Source of the DNA: Streptomyces sp. NBC_01485
GTDB taxonomy: Bacteria; Actinomycetota; Actinomycetes; Streptomycetales; Streptomycetaceae
Reading direction: 5' to 3'
Assembly: GCF_036227125.1 (NCBI RefSeq)
Contig: NZ_CP109435.1
Location: 4,650,001-4,714,000 of the forward strand
Length of the DNA stretch: 64,000 nucleotides
Shown: piece after piece, positions 17,901-25,894 of the stretch
Numbering within the stretch: the stretch's first letter is position 1
Layout of the letters: each line of letters opens with the position of its first letter
Position numbers and translations under genes: made by a program
Notes under the pieces: model-generated
Seen by the model: only the letters and a program-made list of their open reading frames with translations
The model's database searches: none
What the model was told of the DNA's origin: nothing

Positions 17901-20054
17901 ATGTCCGAGAACGTCGTTCACCTGCACAAAGACACCACCCCCGCCCAACCGGTCATCCTGACCGTGGTCCCCGACCCGGAACCGGCCGTTCCCGCCGAGT
18001 CGTCGGTCGTGGCCGGTCCGGCTGTTGAGGCCGTCGACCTGCCCGGCAACCCGCTGGCCGACTGGCTCACCGCCCCCGAGTCGCCCGTGCTGCCCGTGTG
18101 GGCCCGCTCGCGTGCGTCCGTGATCGCCAACGTCCGCGCGTTCGGCCGACTCACCTGGTGGCACACCCGCTACCACGGCTTCCGCACCCCGAAGTACCTG
18201 GTCAAGACGGCGCTGCTGGCCGCGCGTGGCTTCTTCCGGGCCGCCGCCGGACTGTGGCCGACCCTGTCCGCGCAGGACCACAGCGCGACCGTCAAGGCCC
18301 TGCGCGCGCAGGTCAAGGCCCGCCCGGAGGACGTCGACCTGGCCGTGCGGCTGCAAGTCGCGCACTACACCCGCACACAGGCCCGCCGTTGGCGGTTCGG
18401 TGCCGCCGCCGCTGCGGTCGCCGCCGCCGCACTCGGTGTCGCGCTGGCACCCCCGCTGCTGCAAGCCGGCATGGGGGCCGCCGTCATCACCCCCCTCGCC
18501 TACCTGGGACGCGGCAAAGAGACACGTCTCCTCGACCAGGCGGCCCCGCCGCTGAAGGTGGACATGTCCGCGCAGCAGCTCAACGAAGCCCTGCGGGCCG
18601 CCGGCCTCCTCAAAAGCGGCAGCGGCAAGGACGAAAAAGACCTTCCGAAGGTGCTCTGCACGATGGGCCCGGTCCGCGACGGCCGTGGCTGGGCCGTGAT
18701 CTTCGACCTGCCGCGCGGTGGCGGCAAGACCGCCTCCGACGTCCTGGCCAAACGGGAGGTCATCGCGCAGGAACTCGGGGTCGACGAGATCCAGGTCATC
18801 ATGTCCCGCGTCCGCGCGGCCAAAGGCGGCAACGCCGGCCGCGTCTCGATGTGGGTCGCCGACGACGACCCCTACCTGGGCCCGCTCAACCCCTCCCCGC
18901 TCCAGAAGGCCGAGAAGTTCTCGATCTGGGACGCGGTCCCGTTCGGGCAGGACGCCCGCGGCAACCGTGTGGCCGTGCCGGTCATGTGGCAGTCGATGTT
19001 CTTCGGTGGTCTGCCCCGCCGGGGCAAGACGTTCTCACAGCGGCTGCTCACCGCCGCCGGTCTGCTGGACGCCTACGTGCGCCACTACGTCGCGGACGGC
19101 AAGGGCGGAGCCGACTGGATGCCCATGAAGGCCGTCGCCCACCGCCTCGTCATGGGCGCGGAGGACGACGCGATCGAAGCGCTGAAGGCCATGCTGCAAG
19201 AGCTGCTGGCGGAGATGGAACGCAGGTTCGCGCTGCTGCGGGACCTGCCGACGTCCGTGTGCCCGGAGGGCAAGCTCACCCCCGACATCATGGTCAAGTA
19301 CAACCTGCCCGTCACCTTCGTGACCATCGACGAACTGCAGGAGTACTTCACCGCGATGGAGCGCGAAGACCGCGAGCAGGTCATCAACGACCTATGCCGG
19401 ATCGCCCGCCGGGGCCCGGCAGCCGGGTTCATCTCCAACTTCGCCTCCCAGCGCCCCGACGCCGAATCCGTGCCCGCGAAACTGCGGGAGATCATCACCA
19501 TCCGCTACTCCACCCAGGTCGTCGACCGCACCAGTTCCGACATGGTCCTCGGCAAGGGCAAAGCCGCCCAGGGCGCAGACGCCTCCGTCCTGTCCGAGGA
19601 CCACAAGGGCGTCGGTGTCCTGGTCACCGGCCCCGCCTCGTTCGTGACCGTGCGCGCCGACTACCTCGACGGAACCGGGTTCGCCGCGCTGTGCCGCAAG
19701 GGCCGCGCCCTGCGCGAGGCCGCCGGACAGCTCACCGGCGACGCGGCCGGCGACGTCACCGCCGCCGCCGACGCGGCCGGACTCACCGTGCCCGCCATCG
19801 TCTCCGACGCACTGGAAGTCATGCGGCACTCACCGCGCATGTTCACCACCGACCTCCTCGCCGGACTCGTCAACCTCGACGAAGACGTCTACGGCGACCT
19901 CAACGCCGAACGCCTCGCCTCCGAACTCGAGACGGCCGGCGTCAAGCGCACCAGCAAGCAAGTCAAGATCAGCGGCGCGAACGGTGCCGGCTACCAGCGG
20001 CGCGACATCGAAGCCGCCGTGCCCGCCGAGATCCTCCTCAGCACCGGCAGGTAA
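17901..20054 (+). CDS. tra: FtsK/SpoIIIE-type conjugal transfer ATPase (TraSA/TraB-like)
   Basis: 717 residues. It moves double-stranded element DNA between hyphae as a membrane-anchored hexameric motor. Visible parts: cytosolic N-terminus, a hydrophobic segment (~residues 178-205, RRWRFGAAAAAVAAAALG onward), Walker A GGLPRRGKTFS (~370), Walker B VTFVTIDELQEY (~470), the FtsK-like IARRGPAAGFISNFASQRP stretch, and a C-terminal winged-helix-like region for clt binding. ATG with GAGGAG upstream. Candidate clt repeats follow directly downstream. Confidence 0.93.
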   Translation: MSENVVHLHKDTTPAQPVILTVVPDPEPAVPAESSVVAGPAVEAVDLPGNPLADWLTAPESPVLPVWARSRASVIANVRAFGRLTWWHTRYHGFRTPKYLVKTALLAARGFFRAAAGLWPTLSAQDHSATVKALRAQVKARPEDVDLAVRLQVAHYTRTQARRWRFGAAAAAVAAAALGVALAPPLLQAGMGAAVITPLAYLGRGKETRLLDQAAPPLKVDMSAQQLNEALRAAGLLKSGSGKDEKDLPKVLCTMGPVRDGRGWAVIFDLPRGGGKTASDVLAKREVIAQELGVDEIQVIMSRVRAAKGGNAGRVSMWVADDDPYLGPLNPSPLQKAEKFSIWDAVPFGQDARGNRVAVPVMWQSMFFGGLPRRGKTFSQRLLTAAGLLDAYVRHYVADGKGGADWMPMKAVAHRLVMGAEDDAIEALKAMLQELLAEMERRFALLRDLPTSVCPEGKLTPDIMVKYNLPVTFVTIDELQEYFTAMEREDREQVINDLCRIARRGPAAGFISNFASQRPDAESVPAKLREIITIRYSTQVVDRTSSDMVLGKGKAAQGADASVLSEDHKGVGVLVTGPASFVTVRADYLDGTGFAALCRKGRALREAAGQLTGDAAGDVTAAADAAGLTVPAIVSDALEVMRHSPRMFTTDLLAGLVNLDEDVYGDLNAERLASELETAGVKRTSKQVKISGANGAGYQRRDIEAAVPAEILLSTGR

Positions 20055-20060
20055 AGCCCT

Positions 20061-20206
20061 CCCCCCTCTACCCACACCGCGCTGGACCCCCCTCTGCCCG
20101 GCCGCGCGCCCCCTTCCGCGACCGCCCCGGAGTAGAGGGGGCTCTTTACCCCGGTAGAGGGGGAGGTAGAGGCCCCTGACCTGCAAGGTAAGGCCGGTAA
20201 AGGGGG
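20061..20206. repeat. GTAGAGGG repeat cluster (candidate clt / Tra-recognition locus)
   Basis: GTAGAGGGGG at 20132-20141 and 20154-20163, GTAGAGGCCC at 20166-20175, the reverse form CCCCCCTCTACCC at 20061-20073, and related GGTAAAGGGGGG at 20196-20207. It lies immediately 3' of the transfer ATPase gene, where cis-acting transfer loci made of 8-bp direct repeats are known in Streptomyces plasmids. Confidence 0.5.
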
Positions 20207-20324
20207 GCATGCAGCCCCCCGCCCAACCCCCGGAAGGGGGTGGTTCCACCTCCCTGGCCTGCTGCCGGGAGGGAATCCCCACACGTCCCGCACCCACCCC
20301 TCGCGCGCCCTCGAAGGAGGACTC

Positions 20325-20633
20325 ATGCGCCGCTCCGACCCGCCCGGAATCATCGCTCCGCACATCCCCGCCGACGCCTACCACCGCGCCCAGACCACCG
20401 GCCAGCCCATCGTGATCGTCGTCCACACCACCGACCACCACGGCCGCCCCCTCAGCCACTTCCTCTACCCCCTCGCCGTCGCCACGGCCGGCGCGATCGG
20501 CGTGTTCGCCACCGTCGCCGCGCTCCTCGCCCTCCTCGACTTCGCCGTCCACACCGCCCTCGCCATCGCCGCCGCCACCGGCCCCCTCAGCGTGGGCGGG
20601 ATCACCTTCAAGCTCTTCGACTCCAAGCGCTGA
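20325..20633 (+). CDS. Small membrane protein (spread-type)
   Basis: 102 residues; soluble N-terminus (~50), then two hydrophobic helices (FLYPLAVATAGAIGVFATVA and LLALLDFAVHTALAIAAATG). ATG preceded by AAGGAGG. The position after tra and the topology suggest a Spd-like accessory protein; no named family recognised. Confidence 0.65.
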   Translation: MRRSDPPGIIAPHIPADAYHRAQTTGQPIVIVVHTTDHHGRPLSHFLYPLAVATAGAIGVFATVAALLALLDFAVHTALAIAAATGPLSVGGITFKLFDSKR

Positions 20634-20644
20634 AAGGAAACCCC

Positions 20645-21082
20645 GTGTTCGAGATCCGGATCATCTGCGACTACTCCGACGTCGACCGCCTGACCAACAC
20701 CCTGAGCGGCGTATTCATCACCGGGCGGGCCGTCGTCCACCCTGCCCGCGACAGCAAGCGCGCCCGCGTCTACCTCGACGCCGAACAGCGCGAGATCTGG
20801 CCCGACCCCGAGCAGGCCTACACCGGTGCGCCGAAGGTGCGCAGTGAGCTGACGTGGCTGTCCGAGCGTGAGCCGCACGAGCGGGACCGCGTGTGGTGGC
20901 TGCGCCGCGCCGCCGCCACCGACCGCATGGCCTGCGGACTGACCTCCGACGGCATCGCCACCGAGGAACAGGCCCTCAACGTGGCATGCCGCCTGATGAA
21001 CCTCGACCGCGCGGCCCTCGTCTGCGACCCCCGCGCCTACACCCGCCAGCAGTACGCCCACTGGATCGCCGACAACCAGTAG
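20645..21082 (+). CDS. Conserved AICE protein, function unknown
   Basis: 145 residues, acidic, Trp-rich in the middle (TWLSEREPHERDRVWWLRR), no membrane segment. It begins FEIRIICDYSDVDRLTNTL, which looks like a beta-alpha unit. GTG at 20645 with AAAGGA upstream, 11 bp after the previous gene, so same operon. No family assigned. Confidence 0.65.
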   Translation: MFEIRIICDYSDVDRLTNTLSGVFITGRAVVHPARDSKRARVYLDAEQREIWPDPEQAYTGAPKVRSELTWLSEREPHERDRVWWLRRAAATDRMACGLTSDGIATEEQALNVACRLMNLDRAALVCDPRAYTRQQYAHWIADNQ

Positions 21083-21169
21083 CTACGCCAAGGGCGACCC
21101 CCCTCTCGCCAAAGAAACGGGGCCGCCCTTGTCCACCTGCCATCAACTGACATGTGGAGGTCATCCAGC

Positions 21170-22066
21170 ATGACGCAACCGACCAACATCCGGCGAGCCC
21201 TCGCCCTGCGCCTCGCCGCCCACGGTGTCCCGGCCCTGCCCCTGCGCGTGGGGAAGGTGCCGTTCGGCAACTGCCCGGCCTGCGCCAAGAACGCCTGCGG
21301 CAAGACCATCTGCGGCGGCCGGCCGAACATGAAGAACCCCGGCCCCTGCCACTGCCCCGACGTCTGCCACGCATGGGCCGCAGCCACCACCAACCCCCAC
21401 ATCCTCACCTCCCCGCCGTGGGAGGCGGCATGGCGACGGGCCGAAGCCGTCGCCTACCACCCCGGCGGGGCCGGGGTGACCGTGGTCGACCTCGACACCC
21501 CCGCCGCCGTCGCATGGGCCAGGGAGAGCCTGCCCGCGACCCGGACCGTGCCGACGACGCGCGGCGAGCACTGGCTCTACCGGGGCGTGATGCGGTCGGC
21601 GAACGCCGTGCGGCCCGGGGTCGACGTCAAGTCGCTCATGCAGTACGCCCGCTGGCTCGGCCCCGGCACCGGCCGCATGACCATGCTGCCGCTGGCCGTG
21701 CGCGCCCTGGTCGTGAAGGAAGACACCACCCCCGCCCCGGCAGGCTTGGCCTCTTCCGTCCCCGCCCGCGCCCCGTGGAGCCGCAGCGTGGCCACCGGAT
21801 GCCGCCACACCGAACGCTACGTCCGTACCGGACTCGAACGCGGCCTCGCCCTCGTATCCGCCCGCACCGAATCCGGCGCAGGATCACAGGCCTTCGGTGT
21901 CGCCCGCTTCCTCGCCGCCCAGCACACCCACTGCCCTGGCCCCTGCGCACTGGACGCCATCGGCGAGGAGATCGTGGCCGCCGCCGTCGCCGTGGGCGTC
22001 CCGGAGGACTACGCCCGCCGCGCGGTCACCAACGGCCTCCAGACGCCCTCAGGGCGTGCGGCATGA
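21170..22066 (+). CDS. Prim-pol (primase-polymerase) replication protein of the AICE
   Basis: 298 residues. An N-terminal Cys-rich zinc-binding region (CPACAKNACGKTICGG ... CHCPDVCHAW, ~residues 26-67) precedes a prim-pol core with VVDLDTP (~105-111) and EHWLYRG (~130). Prim-pol proteins are one of the recognised replication-initiator types of AICEs (RepPP). The gene is coupled by ATGA to a small zinc-finger-like gene and then to a helicase, so the three likely form the replication module. ATG chosen with TGGAGG upstream. Confidence 0.85.
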   Translation: MTQPTNIRRALALRLAAHGVPALPLRVGKVPFGNCPACAKNACGKTICGGRPNMKNPGPCHCPDVCHAWAAATTNPHILTSPPWEAAWRRAEAVAYHPGGAGVTVVDLDTPAAVAWARESLPATRTVPTTRGEHWLYRGVMRSANAVRPGVDVKSLMQYARWLGPGTGRMTMLPLAVRALVVKEDTTPAPAGLASSVPARAPWSRSVATGCRHTERYVRTGLERGLALVSARTESGAGSQAFGVARFLAAQHTHCPGPCALDAIGEEIVAAAVAVGVPEDYARRAVTNGLQTPSGRAA

Positions 22067-22404
22067 CCAAACCATCGTGTAACACCGCAAACGACCCTCA
22101 GGATGCCGTACAGGGCGCGCAGGGCGTGAGCGTGGGCGTGCTGAAGGTCGCCGCCCGCAAGGGCGTCCCCATTGCCCTTCGCTCCAACCCGCCGCAGGGC
22201 GACGGCCGTTACCCCGTCGCATGGCTGCACATCAGCGCCCCGCGCAGGTGCGGAGGCACGCCCACCGCAACCTCGAAGTGCCTGTGTGGCTGGGACCGAA
22301 GCGCCGTCGGCCACACCCGCGTACTCGCCCTGATCGAGGCACACACCGCCCACCGAGACGCCTGCCCGCTGCGCCACCCTCAGGAAGGCAGGGCCGCCGC
22401 GTGA
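22063..22404 (+). CDS. Small Cys/His-rich protein in replication operon
   Basis: 113 residues; the C-terminal half has CGGTPTATSKCLCGW ... HTRVLALIEAHTAHRDACPL, a pattern compatible with a zinc finger. It overlaps the prim-pol stop (ATGA) and the helicase start. Function unknown; a DNA-binding or primase accessory role is inferred. Confidence 0.7.
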   Translation: MTKPSCNTANDPQDAVQGAQGVSVGVLKVAARKGVPIALRSNPPQGDGRYPVAWLHISAPRRCGGTPTATSKCLCGWDRSAVGHTRVLALIEAHTAHRDACPLRHPQEGRAAA

Positions 22405-23822
22405 TGGACACCCGCACCACCGACGCCGAGGAACTGCCCGCGCCGTCCAACCCGTTGGCCGTCGCCCGCCGTCTCCTGCCGGACTGGCAGACCGAGGACG
22501 GACAGCTCGTGTGCCGACGCTGGCGCGCGTCCTGGATGCGCTGGACCGGGACCTGTTGGCGCGAGCTGGACGAAGCCCAGATCCGCGCCGCCATGTACAC
22601 GCGCCTTGAGCACACCGTGTACAGCACCCCCGGCAAGGACGGGCAACCGGAACAGCGGGAGTGGGCACCGACGAAGCAGAAGATCAGCAACCTGCTCGAC
22701 GCGCTCGGGGCCATCACCCTGCTGCCCACCGACACCGACGCCCCCACCTGGCTCGACACCGACGGCCAGGCCGGGGACGACGGAGGGCCGATCGTGGCGT
22801 GCGAGAACGGCCTGCTGAGGATTCGGGACCGCGCGCTTCTCCCGCATGGGCCGGGGTTCTTCAACCTCGTGTCCGTCCCCTTCGCCTACGACCCCACCGC
22901 CACCGCACCCACGTGGGAAAGCTTCCTGGCGCAGATCTGGCCCGACGACCCCGACAGCATCCAGGCACTTCAGGAGTGGTTCGGCTACGTGCTGTCCGGC
23001 CGGACCGACCAACAGAAGATCCTGCTCATCGTCGGACCGTCCCGCTCGGGCAAGGGCACCATCGCCCGCGTCCTCAAAGAGCTGGTCGGCAAGGAGAATC
23101 TCGCCGGCCCCACCCTTGCCGGACTCGGCACCAACTTCGGCCTTGCCACCCTGGTCGGCAAGCCGCTCGCGGTCATCTCCGACGCCCGTCTGTCCGGCAA
23201 CGACAGCAGCCAAGTCGTCGAACGGCTCCTGACCATCTCCGGCGAGGACACCATCGACGTCGACCGCAAGTACCGCGAACAGTGGACCGGCAGACTGCCC
23301 ACCCGGCTGATGCTGCTGTCCAACGAACTCCCGCACTTCGGCGACTCTTCCGGGGTCATCGCCAAACGGTTCGTGCTGCTCAACATGCGGGTGTCGTGGT
23401 TGGGCAAGGAAGACACCTCCCTCACCGACCGCCTCGCGGCCGAGATGCCCGGCATCCTCAACTGGGCCCTCGACGGACTCGCCCGCCTCCAGCGCACCGG
23501 CCGGATCACGGAACCGAAATCCAGCCGCGAAGCGGTCACCACCATGCAGGACACCGCCTCACCCACCAGCGCATTCGTCCGCGAACGCTGCACCACCGGA
23601 CCCACGTGCAGCGTGCCCGTGGACACGCTGTGGAACGTCTGGCGGGAGTGGGCCGAGGACAACGGCGTCCGCCCCGGCACCAAACAGGTCTTCGGCCGCA
23701 ACCTCCTCTCCGTCGTCCCCCCGCTCAACCGCACCCGCCCCCGCGACGCCTACAACCGGCAGGTGGCCACCTACACCGGAATCACGGTGAACGCGTCCGA
23801 ACCACATTTGCCTGAGTCGTGA
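22404..23822 (+). CDS. P4/D5-type phage-plasmid primase-helicase
   Basis: 472 residues. A D5_N-like region (~100-195) precedes an SF3 helicase domain: Walker A GPSRSGKGTI (~residues 211-220), Walker B AVISDAR (~270-276), sensor region LMLLSNELP. A C-terminal winged-helix-like segment (VPVDTLWNVWREWAEDNG) follows. Unwinds DNA at the element's origin, probably with the prim-pol next door. TGATG stop-start overlap with the upstream gene fixes the start at 22404; GTG at 22401 is possible. The stop lies inside a large inverted repeat. Confidence 0.9.
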   Translation: MDTRTTDAEELPAPSNPLAVARRLLPDWQTEDGQLVCRRWRASWMRWTGTCWRELDEAQIRAAMYTRLEHTVYSTPGKDGQPEQREWAPTKQKISNLLDALGAITLLPTDTDAPTWLDTDGQAGDDGGPIVACENGLLRIRDRALLPHGPGFFNLVSVPFAYDPTATAPTWESFLAQIWPDDPDSIQALQEWFGYVLSGRTDQQKILLIVGPSRSGKGTIARVLKELVGKENLAGPTLAGLGTNFGLATLVGKPLAVISDARLSGNDSSQVVERLLTISGEDTIDVDRKYREQWTGRLPTRLMLLSNELPHFGDSSGVIAKRFVLLNMRVSWLGKEDTSLTDRLAAEMPGILNWALDGLARLQRTGRITEPKSSREAVTTMQDTASPTSAFVRERCTTGPTCSVPVDTLWNVWREWAEDNGVRPGTKQVFGRNLLSVVPPLNRTRPRDAYNRQVATYTGITVNASEPHLPES

Positions 23823-23880
23823 CTCATCGCGGCTCAAGCCCCCACCAACCCGCTCTGAGTCGCGATGAGTCACGACTCAG
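23812..23880. repeat. 25-bp inverted repeat between helicase and xis
   Basis: Left arm 23812-23836 and right arm 23856-23880 match with one mismatch across a 19-nt spacer. Each arm contains its own palindrome, TGAGTCGTGACTCA (23813-23826) and TGAGTCACGACTCA (23866-23879). It could be a replication origin, an Xis/regulator site or a terminator. Confidence 0.75.
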
Positions 23881-23932
23881 AGCAATGTGTTCAGAACCCC
23901 ATCACCGCGCTACCCCCGCGCTGAGGAGTGCC

Positions 23933-24118
23933 ATGTCTCGCCCCAAGCTGCTGAAACTCCCCGAGGTTCTCGAAGAGATCGACATGAGCCGTGCCGCCTT
24001 CTACCGCATGCGGGCACGCGGGAAGGCACCGAAGCTCATCAAGTTGCCCAACGGGCAGATCCGTTGCCGCCGTCACGACCTGGACACCTGGCTGAACGGC
24101 TGCCAGGACGCGGCCTGA
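23933..24118 (+). CDS. xis: Excisionase (Xis), HTH/MerR-like
   Basis: 61 residues with a winged-helix excisionase fold: LPEVLEEIDMSRAAFYRMRARG, then KLPNGQIRCRRHDLDTWL. Directionality factor that helps the integrase excise the element. ATG with GAGGAG upstream, 64 bp before int, the usual AICE arrangement. Confidence 0.9.
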   Translation: MSRPKLLKLPEVLEEIDMSRAAFYRMRARGKAPKLIKLPNGQIRCRRHDLDTWLNGCQDAA

Positions 24119-24136
24119 TCCCACCCCGCACATGAC

Positions 24137-24168
24137 CCGAGGGGCCCGCCGTCCGGTGGGCCCCTCGG
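24137..24168 (+). terminator. Hairpin between xis and int
   Basis: CCGAGGGGCCC-(10 nt)-GGGCCCCTCGG, a perfect 11-bp stem. It may lower read-through from xis into int or shape int translation. Confidence 0.6.
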
Positions 24169-24182
24169 TATGAGGAGAGCAC

Positions 24183-25580
24183 TTGAAGACCTACAACGTG
24201 CGGATCTGGGGCATCCGGAAGCGCGCCAGCAAGTCGGCCCCCTTCCAACTCCGTTGGCTGGTCAACGGAGAGGAGTTCCAGGAACCGTTCACGACTCGGA
24301 CGCTCGCCGACGCGCGACGGGCCGAACTGCTCACCGCGACCAAGAACGGCGAGCCGTTCGACGTGGCCACCGGGGTACCGATCTCGGAGATGCGCGAGGC
24401 ATCCTCGCCTACCTGGTACGAGCACGCGTGCGCGTACGCCGTGATGAAGTGGCCCGGGGCGGCGGGTAAGCACCGCGCGAGCGTGGCCGAGACGTTGTCG
24501 GCGGTGACGGCGCACCTGGTCTCGACTCAGCGAGGCGTACCTGACCGTGCTGTACTTCGGCGCGCGCTCCAGACGTACGCCTTCCAGTGCCGGATCGATC
24601 CGGAGAGCGGCGAGCCGGTCGCCCGCAAGGACAGTGAGGAACTGCCGCGAGAGGTCGAGACCGCACTCGACTGGGTGGCGTCGCACTCATTGAAGATGGT
24701 CGACGTAGCGGAGTCCGATGTACTGCGCGGTGTCCTGCGCGTCCTGTCCAAGAGGCTGAACGGCCGCCCGGCCGCCGACAACACGGTGCGGCGCAAGCAC
24801 TCGGTGCTGAGCAACTCGTTCAAGTACGCCATCGAGCGCGACCTTCTGACAGTCAACCCGCTGAAGCGAATCGACTGGACCCCGCCGGCCACCTCTGACG
24901 AGGTGGACTTCCAGTTCGTCCCCGGCCCCGCCCAGGTCGTCGAGCTGCTTGAGGCCGTACAAGAGACGGGGACCCGAGGGGGCCACCTCCACGGGTTCTT
25001 CGCGTGTATGTACTACGCCGCGATGCGCCCCTCGGAGGTCGCCAACCTGAAGCGGTCCGCCTGCAAGTTGCCTGATCAGGGGTGGGGCGAGCTGGTGTTG
25101 TCCAAGAGCCGCCCCGAGGTCGGGACCGGATGGACCGACGACGGCAAGCCCTACGAGGAACGGGGCCTGAAGAGGCGGGCCCGCAATGCGACGCGCCCCG
25201 TCCCGATCCCCCCGGCGCTGGTCAGTCTGCTGCGGGCGCACCTGGACACGTACGGGACGGCACCGGACGGACGGCTTTTCCGGGGTATCCGGGGTGGACG
25301 GGTGCCGTCGACCGAGTACGCCGAAGTATGGAAGGCGGCGCGCGAGCTGGCACTCGACGCCGAGGATCTGGAGACGCCCTATGCCCATGTGCCGTACTCA
25401 CTGCGGCACGCGGGGGTCTCGCTGTGGATCAAAGCCGGGGTCGATCCGGTGGAGGTGGCCCGCCGCGCCGGGCACAGTCCAGCCGTCCTGTGGAAGTTCT
25501 ACGCGAAGATCCTGCGCGGCCACCAAGACGCATCCAACAGCATGATCGACGCCGCCTTGGCCGACGAGACGGACGCCTGA
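24183..25580 (+). CDS. int: Tyrosine site-specific integrase
   Basis: 465 residues. N-terminal SAM-like core-binding region and C-terminal catalytic domain with Arg in AAMRPSEVANL (~residue 284), the YSLRHAGVS box (Tyr replaces the usual first His, as in other actinomycete integrases), AGHS, and nucleophile Tyr in WKFYAKIL. Integrates and, with Xis, excises the element at the tRNA-Ser 3' end that starts 140 bp downstream. TTG start with GAGGAG 6 nt upstream. Confidence 0.95.
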   Translation: MKTYNVRIWGIRKRASKSAPFQLRWLVNGEEFQEPFTTRTLADARRAELLTATKNGEPFDVATGVPISEMREASSPTWYEHACAYAVMKWPGAAGKHRASVAETLSAVTAHLVSTQRGVPDRAVLRRALQTYAFQCRIDPESGEPVARKDSEELPREVETALDWVASHSLKMVDVAESDVLRGVLRVLSKRLNGRPAADNTVRRKHSVLSNSFKYAIERDLLTVNPLKRIDWTPPATSDEVDFQFVPGPAQVVELLEAVQETGTRGGHLHGFFACMYYAAMRPSEVANLKRSACKLPDQGWGELVLSKSRPEVGTGWTDDGKPYEERGLKRRARNATRPVPIPPALVSLLRAHLDTYGTAPDGRLFRGIRGGRVPSTEYAEVWKAARELALDAEDLETPYAHVPYSLRHAGVSLWIKAGVDPVEVARRAGHSPAVLWKFYAKILRGHQDASNSMIDAALADETDA

Positions 25581-25666
25581 GCGGCGCGGCCAGCTGGCCG
25601 CAGGTTGGCCACACGCGCTGATCAACGCCGGGATACCGGCGAGTCAGGGTGAGACAAGGTGAACGA

Positions 25667-25700
25667 AGAAGGGGTGCCTCCCATCGGAGACACCCCTTCT
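25667..25700. terminator. Bidirectional terminator between int and tRNA-Ser
   Basis: AGAAGGGGTG-(14 nt)-CACCCCTTCT, a perfect 10-bp stem. It serves int (rightward) and, on the other strand, the tRNA-Ser transcript carried on the element side. Confidence 0.7.
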
Positions 25701-25720
25701 GACCAGTGCATACGCTGATC

Positions 25721-25810
25721 TGGCGGTGGGTGTGGGATTTGAACCCACGGTGACATCGCTGCCACGACGGTTTTCAAGACCGTTCCCTTAGGCCGCTCGG
25801 GCAACCCACC
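25721..25810 (-). tRNA. tRNA-Ser (anticodon UGA)
   Basis: 90 nt on the minus strand: acceptor arms GGTGGGT/ACCCACC, anticodon loop CTTGAAA with anticodon TGA at 25774-25776, long class-II variable arm, T-arm GTGGG-TTCAAAT-CCCAC, discriminator G and encoded CCA. The 3' two-thirds (25723-25782) is the AICE attachment repeat, so the element rebuilds a complete tRNA after insertion. Confidence 0.97.
25723..25782. repeat. Right attachment site (60 bp, inside tRNA-Ser)
   Basis: Perfect copy of 9458-9517; crossover lies within this stretch. The match stops one base before the last two bases of the CCA tail. Confidence 0.95.
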
Positions 25811-25837
25811 CCGCGCCGCTGGTGATCGGCGGCGCGG
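25811..25837 (-). terminator. Hairpin between htrA-like gene and tRNA-Ser
   Basis: CCGCGCCGC-(9 nt)-GCGGCGCGG abuts the tRNA 5' end; probable terminator of the protease gene. Confidence 0.55.
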
Positions 25838-25894
25838 GGACAAGAGTAACGGGTGGGCACGCGCGCGTGGGTGTCGGTTGGCGTTGAAGCGAGA

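Larger units (their letters stand above)
9458..25782 (+). mobile_element. AICE (integrative and conjugative element) in tRNA-Ser(UGA)
   Basis: Bounded by a perfect 60-bp direct repeat (9458-9517 and 25723-25782) that is the 3' part of a tRNA-Ser gene; unit length 16,265 bp. It has the actinomycete AICE gene set: tyrosine integrase, excisionase, prim-pol/helicase replication genes, FtsK-like transfer ATPase, spread-type membrane proteins and a GntR (KorSA-like) repressor. All modules look intact, so it could be mobile. Cargo lies next to the left end and is visibly lower in G+C. Confidence 0.95.
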
